From positions 34,632,002 to 34,696,001 of the forward strand of contig OX439046.1 in assembly GCA_949317995.1 (NCBI GenBank): 64,000 nt of DNA. Direction: 5' to 3'. The first letter of the stretch is position 1; the number at the start of each line of letters is the position of its first letter. Under the pieces are notes generated by a model. That model searched no databases and was not told the origin of the DNA. It saw only the letters and a program-made list of their open reading frames with translations. This document shows, in pieces, positions 26,401-38,400 of the stretch. The DNA comes from Acholoe squamosa. Lineage: Eukaryota > Annelida > Polychaeta > Phyllodocida > Polynoidae. The position numbers and the translations under genes are program-made.

Positions 26401-29400
26401 TAGGCCTTCAAAGATACATTTAAGTACCCTCTAGAGTTGAGGGCTGAGTGTGCTGGTCCATAAGTTAGAGAATAGAGACCATACATAGGTAAACCTATGA
26501 TATTTACTCTTTTGGTAGCACCTGTTTAGAGTCGACCTAATGTTTCCCTCAGCTATGGATACAGTTGGCAGCTGTTTATGCATCTAGTGTAACCACCCAG
26601 CCCTTGCCTTATCTAGCTCAGACCAGACAACCCCCACCTATCCCACTGTGCTCAGCTTCCCTTTGAACTGAGTCAGTCTAATTTGTAGCCAAGACAGTGT
26701 AGTTCAGGAGAGCTGCTCGGGCAGGTTGTGGGGTGCAGGAGCAGGTACAGACTTCATAGGGTGAGAAACCCATCACAAAGGGTAGGCCATAGCCATGGTA
26801 ACCAGGGGGGGGGGCAAACAATGTCTAATGCATTTATTTTTTCATCCGGGGCTGTTATGAACTAACCATGCAACTTATACGATTCTACTATACTTTGATG
26901 AAACTACTTGTATGAAATTCTACAGTTGATACTATTCCTAATTTGAAAGTCAGGGTGTTTCGTTGATTGCATAAGTTGATAAAAACAGCCACATCTTAAA
27001 ACTTAGAAATACATATAATTTGTTGAAAACAGCTTGTTTGTTTGGTATAGGGATCCGAATAAGTCATTGGTGAGGTGATTTGGGAGGGGGCTGTTATCGA
27101 CAGAAGGTTCTAATCAAGGGGAGATGTTCAATCACCTGTTGCATCCAATCTGATGAGAGTGGGCATGTCTTGGTTGGCGAGGTGTATGAAATGTACTGAT
27201 GGTGTTGAAGGTTGAGAGGGAAGTAGGTACTAATGATAACCGACTGATAAACTAGAGATGCAAATGTAGGACTAGAATCATGACAGTTTAATGCTGAGGT
27301 GTATCTTGATTTTTTTTGGGGGGACAGGCAATACCCAGGCAGTCCCCATCTGTGTAGGTCTATAATTTACCTTACCTTCCATAACATATTATTGTGGGCT
27401 ACTAGACTAAAATGTAGGTATGTAGACAGTTAACATAACGGGTGTTGGGATATTGCAGCTATGGTGGTAGATAAGAACCCTTACCCCTTTGCCCTCATCT
27501 GCGCTGACTCATCAAAAACCCAACAGCCAGCCTAAATATCTGTCATTTTTATAAGAGACCCAGGGCGTAGTTGTCCGAAGGGCGATAAGATACTTACCCT
27601 GATTGGTTGTTGGTTCGTACTCAGTACCCCCTGTCGGGATGGGCTGGTACTAGTCGATGGGAGCACTCTGATTTATAAGTTTGTCAATATTGGGATGGAG
27701 ACTGCTGAAAGGACATTAGTTTGATGTTGGAGGGGTGTCTTTGTACAGACAAATCTAGTAGGGATGCTGGTTGACTAAAGTGCATTGAAGCATGATTTAT
27801 GAAATGGTATCAAACTTCATTTTGCTTTTTGTTTAATTAGCACAATATAGGCCACTATGAAGTACACAAGTGTATACATAGCCATATCGCTGTAGCGGAT
27901 ACGTCGCTTCTTTCTGGAATAAAAGAATGGAAAAATCGAATCTCCATTAGCAGATCTGATATCAGTCAATAGCTAGTCATTTACACCAAGTAACCCAAGT
28001 GGGCAGATAGGCCTATTAGCTTGCATCTAGAGACCTCTGTAAAAGTGTCATAGACTAAGCTGTTTTTATTTAGTCAGCGGGTTTAGCCTATCACTGGTGT
28101 TCCTACTGAGATGGGTTGAATGTAGATACCTATACCCATATATATATATTCAGGGACGAAAGTCTTCAGGGATTTCCCTGATTTCAGGGATTTTGAAGTT
28201 CCAAGGCCCTATACATCCCTATAACAACCCAGGTTTTTGGGCCAATATTGGACTATTTCAGGGATTTTTGTGCTCTTTGACTATTATCCCTGTATATTAG
28301 CAGTGGGAAAACTAACACAGATAAGAGTAGGCGTTAGGGTAAGAGAAACGCCAAGCCCCGCCAAACCAGTATGCCCCGGTAAAACAACAGGTAGTTCCCG
28401 GGACCCACTTTTTATTTTTCACATTTGATCCTCGATACAAAAGTGTTTTATGGGGAATCCCTCTCTTGTGACACTATCGACTTTGAAGGACCGGATGTGG
28501 ACCTTGTGGATGTGGCTATCGTCCCGGATGAATCGGAAGAGAAGCCATGATGTAGATGTATGCCATGGCTTCAGTGGCAGTAAACTTAGTATCAATATAT
28601 TATTAGCATAGACGTGTAAATAGCCTATAATTATATTGATAAGCAATTAGGAATTATAATCTCTTTTATCAATATTATCTTTGCTAAGGTGCAATTGAAA
28701 ATTATTAAGTATTCTAATTAACAAAGTCATGGTTCCTCATATTTCACATGAACTAGTTTGCTATCTGATCCTTTTGGAAGTGATATAATAATTTATAATA
28801 ATCATCTTCTATCATTCACAAATGTTATATGGATAAAGAGTACACGTGTAACATTCATCATCTAGGAGATAGACTAGTATGGGCATATAATTATATGAGA
28901 AAATACTTGAAAGAAATTGCCAAAAGGATGATGTCTTTGGAAAGTCTATGCGGAAGGCTGCTGAATCATCATTTCAACAAGTGTGTTGCTGATGGCCTTG
29001 GAGCTGGTGTGCTCTCCAGGCTTCCTGACCCAGCCAGCCATTTCCCCATACACCCTACTACCATCCCGCCACCTTTACCGCCCCCCCCCTCCCCACCACC
29101 AACCACATAGACCTCTACCTACCCCCAACCTACGCGGCCCTCAAATCTGGTCGATTGAGCCCTCCAGGAAAAAAAAGTTGTATTCTGGATAAGGTTGGAT
29201 CCTAGCTGATGGAAGAAACCCGCACCCCAGACCTCAAGCAAGAAGTATTGGGAAAGGGGGAGGGGTCGGACTGGCTGCTGAAATGAGACAATTTTTTCAC
29301 CATGGACTGCTAATGTATGGGAAGAACTGTGCCATAACGTTATGAGAATACAGAAAAAAGGGCGAAGGTAATTAGGTCAATGATTCTTTGGCGGCGTCCA

Positions 29401-32400
29401 TACAGCCTATCTTTATTCACACTAGACACTGGGTAACAATACTATGCACACGGTTCATGTTTTTATTGTTTCTAAATCAGAGTAGATAATCCGTCTCTGT
29501 CATGCGTCTAAGCCTTTAAGAACCCCCATAGGTTTAAATGCTACATCATGGAGAACTGATGTCCTGAACTGATGCAGTACAGTGTTTTGAGACTATACAT
29601 GTATATAAAGCATTCATGCGGCACTAGCGGGTTAGTTTATGTAAAGGGCAGCACTGAAGCATTATGTGGGCATCACATTAAGCTAATTTTGTCCATTCGC
29701 TCAGATCCATCCTGTATCTCGTCCACTCTGCTCCCGTCTCATATGGTGGTCACTATTCCAGTTAGAACCTCTCATTTGTCAGGAAGCTTTGAACTGCCGA
29801 CAGCAAATAGAGCTAGCTTTCCTGGAACTATCACCATTCCTACTCTTGAGTAGTTGAGGGGCTGGGATGTAAAGCCAAATCGTCTGATCTGCCATATTGC
29901 AAACATAGTAACTGGGTCAGGAATGCAATATGTCTAATAACCGATCACTGATGGTGCCTACCGGTCAAATGAATGTGTGATCATGGAGCTCATGACCAAT
30001 AAATTGTGGGAGATGCTGTGATGGGAGGTTATAGACTATCACCGGTCTCATAGTTATATTATTCGTAGGTTGGTGGGACCAGACGGACTTCAGCATCAAC
30101 TGTTGGTTTAAGATTAGGGTTAGGCCTAATTCGTGACTGGCTGAATCATTTTGGATAAGACTAGAACCGGGGAGGGGAATGAACTTTTTATTCATATATC
30201 AAATAAATCAGCAGTCTTATGACACATGTCTGACATTTTAGTCATAAAATCAATCTTAGCCCTTATTTGTAGATCCTGGACATTCGCACGGTCCTAATCA
30301 AATTTGGTCCTTCTCTGCTGTAGACTTACTCAGATAATGAGATAGTGAAGTTTTAACCTGAACTAGTTTGAATGAAGTTTGAAGTTAGAAGAACGCATAT
30401 CATATGATCCGTTATATCATTTAAATGGGTGTGAGGCGTAACCTGCAGGGCTTGAAGCATGTTAAACAGTATGACGGATACAGGATGGGGATCCTGGCCT
30501 TGAATTGTCCTACTCATTAGATGTGTGAAACCTGTTTGTGTTGCCTCAGGACTTCCATGATGCGGCGCCAGGATGTGATATCAAGGTACGAGAAGGTTTC
30601 CGTAAGATGCAGCAGGTGGTGGCACAGGGCAGCGCCGGTAAGTCACCTTTAGAAGTTAGCCTAGCTGGCAAGAAAACGTTTTTTCAACGTTATAAAAATT
30701 TGACTACATGTTTTGACGTGTGTTTTTTTTTCACGCTTAAAACAAACGTTTGGCAAACTTGGGAACCCAACAAAAAATAGACGTTTTGTGACAAGTGGGA
30801 CAGAAGATAGACAAGATAGTAGCTCCTACTTCGATTTTTTTGTCAAGTAATGCTACTCTCAAAGATATGTGGTCTGGAACAATGACAAAGTGCTGTAGGA
30901 TATAATTTACTCATTGGCAATGACATATCGATTTTATCATCATAGAGGATAACCTTACTTTACACTTTAGGAGATTCTTGGGACCTTCATCAACATGTAG
31001 GTCGGCTTTCATAGCCTTTCTGAAAGTGATCATGTAGGGCTGATGTATAATTGTAATTTCAATGTTTTTTTTGGGCATAGCCTTCCGATACGAGAAGACT
31101 AAACAGGTGATTGAAATATAGGATAGCAATGTGCATTGCAGGTAACTCGAAAAGCCGATTTTTTTTCTTTGTTTTCTCATTAGTCACCACTACAATGATA
31201 TGTACTTTGTACGTTTGTACAACAGGGAACTATTCGCACCACCAGCCTCCCTTTGAACCTCATTTACATATATCTACACCCCCAATAGCCATTTGCACCA
31301 CCTCAGTGTAAAAAGGCAGGAATGTTGATCCATGGATCAACATCCCATAGGCTCAGCACTGGGTCCCAAAAGCGTCTTAAATGGACTGGACACAAACTGT
31401 GAATGACTTGTATGCACTCATGACAGGATATTAAAGAAAGTAAAAAAGAAAACAACTTCACTCTTTCCATATCATAAAATAGACATTCTAAGCCCCAATT
31501 CAATGTACAAATTGTGAAGTTTATTGTATCATTTAACTGTGTATTTGCAAATGTGAAATCCTGCCCCTCCCTTTTATCCCCATCTTTACTGGGGCACTGA
31601 AAACCTTGTTTTTTTACCCGGCTCTTATAACTCGCTTTTCGAGTTAATTACCTTAAGTATCAGTTAATTTTAAAACCAATTTCATATTACAGCCTAAAAA
31701 TATTCATCATGACATTTACAGGCATTTCTAAGGTATCCAAATACTTCAACTCCTGCAAGACCCTGACGTCCCAGGCCGACTACCGCCACCTCGTGGGCTG
31801 GTTGAGAAATGCTTTCACCATTCTGGCCATGATGGACTACCCCTATGCCACTGACTTCATGGCCAAGCTTCCCCCATATCCCGTTAAGGTTAGTAAGGTA
31901 GATTAACCTAAAGACGGCCACATACCTTGAGACGTCCACCCAAACTATTTGCTATGAAAAATAGACTTTCTCCTGCATCAATATTATGAAATTGTCGATG
32001 AGCATTGAATCTACCAATTTGTAACGTTGATTCAGTAGTAAATCAAATGTTACGACTATTTTCTGGGGCGGACGTCTCAAGGTATGTGGCCGTCTTTAGG
32101 TCAATCGTCCCTATAAAAATTGTGTTTTCAATTCTTGAAAAGCTAGCTACACAGGTTTTACTTAAACTAATATAGACAACTCTTTAAATTTGATTATACC
32201 ACACTTGGGTGGTGAGATAATGGAAAAGCATGGCTAATATATTGTATAATCACATTAAATACAGTCAATGAGTATATCTACCACATATTTAGGACGCACT
32301 TTGGAGTTAATTTGGACCAATTTAGTACTAATCATTATTCAATGTAGAATCCTCGCCTATAGGGCCCAATCTGACTTTGCGAGATTTCAGGGGGATAATA

Positions 32401-35400
32401 AAGTTGAATATAAAGTGATGTGAAAACAAATTACCGCATTTCAACAGATGGCTGGCACAATTCCCTTTCTTTATTTGTAGGCTGCGTGTGGATTGTTAAT
32501 GAAGTCTACAGACCCAATATCAGGTCTGGCAAACGTTGCAGGTAGGTGTTTTTTAGTGTAAAATTGTTGATTGACATACAATGTACATAATGCACTCATA
32601 TAAATTGGCCACTTTGATTCACTTTTGTAAAGCATTTGCATCTTATCATCATCTTTTATTGAATTAAATCCTTGGTTATCCTATTCTAAAGGCCTAATTC
32701 ATCTGTAAATGAGTTGTCTCTGCATGTTTGGGAAACTCTTAGACTTCAGGGAAGTGAATCAAAGCTCCCATAAATATCTCTAGTGTAGTGTCATTCTGAC
32801 CCATTTGGAGCCTAAACATTGTTCATATTTCGCCAAACATTCAATATGAATCATGCTTCACATTATAATTAGATTATAACATATGTAGCCTCAAGGAATG
32901 CCAACAAAAAATATGCCTTATATTTACATAGGCCATACTCCTCAATCTACTCCAAAGTAGTTAAGTATATATAAATATAAGCATTGTATCAAAGTATAGC
33001 ATTTACACATCCTGTAGACTTGTTCTACGGAAGCCCCAAGTGCCACGACCTGTTCTCCGAGTACGTGGAGTGTGCCGACCCTACAGGATGTGGACTGGGA
33101 CCGGACAGTATGGCATGGGACTACCAGGTAAGACTAACTGAGTTTTTAGAGAAAATTACTTTTTTATTTCAGGCCATTTAATTCTAATAACTTGGATTAC
33201 GGATTTTTTCAATCAGCTCTTTGGTCGGCCATCGGGAGAAAAATAAAAATAAAAGTTGTCCCAAGCCCCTGCCTGACTCCCATCGGCCAGAGCAAAAAAA
33301 AAAAAAAAAAAAGGCATGGAAATGTCACATATATGCGATTAAAAGTGAAAATAATGAGAAGTTGTCCTCATTGACAGGCAGAAAACTAATGGTTTATGGC
33401 TGACAATATAATTCTTTTTCAAACTGAGATTTTTTTGGCTAGATTCTCTGAAAATCCCGTCAGGCAGAGGCAAAAAGATAAAAATAATTTTTTTTTTAAT
33501 TTTCCAAAAACTCGCCGCTGGATCCGTAATCAAAGTTATCAGAATAAAATGGCATAACAATGAAAAAAAGGGGAGAGGATATATCAGGGGTGTAAAACCC
33601 TAAAACCCATTTCCTCTGAAGCGTATTATACCACCTCACATGGACAAGTAATTCATTTTTTTTACATTGAATGAAAGTAATTAAAATAGTGAATAAGGCA
33701 CTTTATGCCACCTTATGTTGTAAAGGAAGATTAAGAATAACCATAGGGATACTAAAACATCTCCATTTTTTGTTGAAATACGATCGGATATTGGGTAAAA
33801 TTCTAAAACTGCCCCCTTTCATAAATGGTAATTCATTTTTCTCAGCAGAATTGCACAAATCTCAGGGATGGTCCTGGAGAGCATCAGAACCTCTGAATTC
33901 AGAGTTTCCTCTGAGATTTCACACCCCTGTTGTATATAGAATCCTCTCTTTCTGAATACGTGTACAAGAATGATCGGTTTGTCCTAAGTAAATTGTGTCA
34001 TAATAGAAATATGGCAAATTACATCACCCCTTGAAACACTGGGACCTTCTTCATAAAAAGTTGATAGTATGGCCAACCACTGCCTAATGTAAATGTTTTG
34101 TAGGCCAGATCTGCCTTGTGTACGCTGAGAAGCAATTCATAACGGACCATTATGTATTTCCACGGCTGGAAAATATTAAAGCTGTTAGATATAAGGGCCC
34201 ATGAAAATTATATGTACCGGGTAGCAATAATTATTTGAATTTATATTTCTAAGTGCCGTATTGTGCATTGATGAACTACACTGTTGCCATTACTGCCTAA
34301 GCCATCAATGCATGAATTAGCAGCGAATAGACTCATCAGAACTACCGTAATCTCCCGCGTATAAGACGAGTCTTATATGAGGGGTTTTAGTTCTCCTTGG
34401 ATCCACAAGGGGGACACCAAGACCTTTCTTTTGATATGTTACATGCCATAATGGTCATAATAGGGCATAAGGGCATAAGGGGAATTTTCCAAAACTCTAG
34501 GTGCGTCTTATACGCGCACTGCGTCTTATATGCGGGAGATTACGGTAGTCATACATCACACCGACCCTACAGACTTTATACAAGTTTAGCGAGGGCGGGT
34601 TGTCATATCTAAGACCACCATGCAGTCCTTAAAGGTTAACTCTATGTTTAGGCATGTACAGAGCTGCTGATGCCGGCTGGTACAAACAATGTGACCGACA
34701 TGTTCCCCGTGCTTTCCTTCACCCTGGAGGAGCACAAAGCCTACTGCCAGAAGCGCTGGGGAGTCACACCTAGACCAGACTGGATACACACCTGGATAGG
34801 GGACTATGGTAAGTCTAGTGAGTGAGTGAGTAATAGATGATTAACGCCATTTCGACAGCTAAGGTCATATTCATGGTGAGAACTACCAAACTACACATTT
34901 CACAATGGGATGTGTCGGTGCCCGCGCATATGTGCACTGGTAAGTCTAGTAGAAACTTTACTACGTGTATGCGTCTTGTATTGTTTTGCACTGTTGTACT
35001 ATATGCAGGAATGGGACTGTTTTCATTTAGGAAATATCCAAGGTGGCTCGGAGATCCCTTCTCCAGATGGTTTGTGGGATGAAATATATGATATGGAATG
35101 GGTCCCTTTAAGAGCCTTATGGGCACCCTTTCGCCTTGATGTTAAAATATTTTTGCAATGTATCTATGCAAATCACAAGAATGACCCATTTCAAATATCC
35201 GGGATATTGAATATATCCTGGAGAATCCCATGCCTGTATATATGTATTGTGCACAAATATACCCTTCCCTTTTAGTTTACTTATGTTTCAATTTGGAAAG
35301 TGAGTGAGTAATAGATGTTTAACGACATTTCGACAGCTTAGGTCATGTTCATGGCAAGAACTACATTACACAATTTCACAGAGGAATGTGTTGGTGCCCA

Positions 35401-38400
35401 CGCATGTGTGCACCACACACAACTGAGGGGATAGGAAAGAGGAGAAAGACCCTTTTAAGTGGGCTAGGGAAGCCCTCAATTTGGAAAGACTGGAAGCCTC
35501 TTCAAGACTCTTATTTTCACTAGAATTGATCCACTGTCACTACTACCGCACTACTAGTATTCAGTATACCATTGTACTTCAGATCGGTCTTCTACCTCAT
35601 ACCAAATATTGTACAAAATGTATAATACATGATATTAGAAGGTCCTTGTCATACCATGTAAATAGTTCATTGAATTAATTCAACATACAGCTGAACATTT
35701 CTGATGCCATGTGAAAAAGTGAAGTCCCCTGCCTTAACATTGCAGACCTCCGTGCCTCATCTAACATCATCTTTTCCAATGGTAACCTGGACCCGTGGCA
35801 TCGCGGTGGGGTGAGCCATCATTATCATTATCTGACACATTTCTAAAAACACCAGGATCACGCAATTATTACATTGTTGAAAACTACCCGTATTAACTAT
35901 CTTTGAGAACAGTATTGTATTTCTGAATAATTATGGTATTGCTGATTCATTTGTCGTACATCGAGTTCCTTTGCATTATTTTAGTAAATGCTATATGACC
36001 AATGCCTGTGTCTGTGATATTTACAGGTGTTAAAGGACATCAGCGATACCCTGGTGGCCGTACCTGTGATGGGTGGAGCTCATCATCTAGACCTCAGGTA
36101 GGTACATAATGATATCAGGTACTCAATATGGGAGGAGGAAATAAAAGGAATGGGGGGGGGGGTGGAGGGTCAGCAAGCTCTCAAGAGACCAGAGTAGGTT
36201 ACGAAGATTAGCATATTAGCTTGGCAGGCAGCATAAAAAGCAGGGTTAGACACTAACACTGGCCCGGTGGCCTATGGCCAGTAGGTTTGGCTGCGGGCCA
36301 GTGATTATTTCTAGATTTCCTTTGAAATTGGCCAGTAAAATATTTGAAAATACCAGACTACTGGCCCGGGTGGCCAAATGCCCAAAATGTTAGTGTCTAC
36401 CACTGAAGAGCCATGGTAAGTAGAGCAAAGGGATCGAATAAAAGGGCTATTTTTTTAGGGTTGGTTATTTACATCATGCAGTCTGTTAGTTGCACATGAA
36501 AATGGCTATTACATCATACACTCAGCATGGCAGATCTATGTGAGTAGATTGAATGTCTGAGTCCCTCGATGGCCCCCGGACGTAAAACTAAACAAACAAA
36601 TGTGAGTAGAATATGCGGGTCTTTTTCACCATGGAAGGTCTGTGAGAGTATACAAATAAAATAAAAAAATCCAAATAGGAAAATAATTGAAATGTCTTTT
36701 TTCACTGGGCCTTCAGCCTCTGAGTAAGATGTAAAGGGTCTTTTTCACTCTGTACTCAGTCTGTGAGTAAAATATGAAAATGGTCTTTTTCACTGGGCAT
36801 TCAGCCCGCGAGGGTAACAGGTACTTTAGGGTGCAAGGACACTTAGGGTGCAGACATGTAGGGTGCGAAGACACTTAGGTAGCAGACACTTAGGGTGCAC
36901 AAAAAGGACAAGTAAGGTGCAGCGTGAAAATACCAAGACACTTAGGGTGCAGTCGGTCTATAGTCCATCTGTCCTTAGGGAGTCCCCTCTGAACAGACAT
37001 CACATGCCTCTAGCTTGCACCACTGATTTTATCTCTATGCGTACAAGCCTATGGGGAATAAAATCAGTGGTAGGGCTAGAGGCTGGTGATTTTATCTTTG
37101 TATACACAACAAAACTGCCGACTGACGACGTAGGGATAGTATCCCTAGCCCTTTAATTGTTTCTAGTTCTATTAGAGCTTGGAGTATGATTATTTGGTTC
37201 ACTATTAATCCCAAAACTTTTTAATTCCACAATCACTGCCTACGAGAGGCCGCCAGCCTCTGAGGGGGGGGGGCAGACACTCTTAGGGGGGCAGAATAGT
37301 TCAGTTTACAAATCTAGACCAGTTTGTTTTGCATCCTAAATGTCCTGCTGTTGCACCCTATGTGTCCTTGCACCCTGCATGTCCTGTGGTTTGCACCCTT
37401 CATGTCCTAGCACCCTAAGTGTCCACCTGCATGCACCCTAAGTGTCTGCACCCTAAGTGTCTCTGCTACCTAAGGGACCAGTATTCCCTGCGAGTAGGAT
37501 GAAAGGGTCTTTTTCATTGGGCATTCAACATGGGAGGTCTTTGTGAGTAGGATATGAAATGAGTCTTTTTCACCAGGCACTCAGCATGGAAGGTCTATGT
37601 GAGTAGGATATGAAATGAGTCTTTTTCACCAGGCACTTAGAATGGAAGGTCTATGTGAGTAGGATATGAAATGGGTCTTTTACACCAGGCACTCAGCATG
37701 AAAGGTCTATGTGAGTAGGATATGAACTGAGTCTTATACACCAGGCACTCAGCATGGGAGGTCTATGTGAGTAGGATATGAAATGGGTCTTTTACACCAG
37801 GCACTCAGCATGGGAGGTCTATGTGAGTAGGATATGAAATGAGTCTTATACACCAGGCACTCAGCATGGGAGGTCTATGTGAGTAGGATATGAAATGGGT
37901 CTTTTACACCAGGCACTCAGCATGAAAGGTCTATGTGAGTAGGATATGAACTGAGTCTTATACACCAGGCACTCAGCATGGGAGGTCTATGTGAGTAGGA
38001 TATGAAATGGGTCTTTTACACCAGGCACTCAGCATGAAAGGTCTATGTGAGTAGGATATGAACTGAGTCTTATACACCAGGCACTCAGCATGGGAGGTCT
38101 ATGTGAGTAGGATATGAAATGGGTCTTTTACACCAGGCACTCAGCATGGGAGGTCTATGTGAGTAGGATATGAACTGAGTCTTATACACCAGGCACTCAG
38201 CATGGGAGGTCTATGTGAGTAGGATATGAACTGAGTCTTATACACCAGGCACTCAGCATGGGAGGTCTATGTGAGTAGGATATGAAATGAGTCTTATACA
38301 CCAGGCACTCAGCATGGGAGGTCTATGTGAGTAGGATATGAAATGGGTCTTTTACACCAGAAACTCAGAATGGAAGGTCTATGTGAGTAGGATATGAAAT

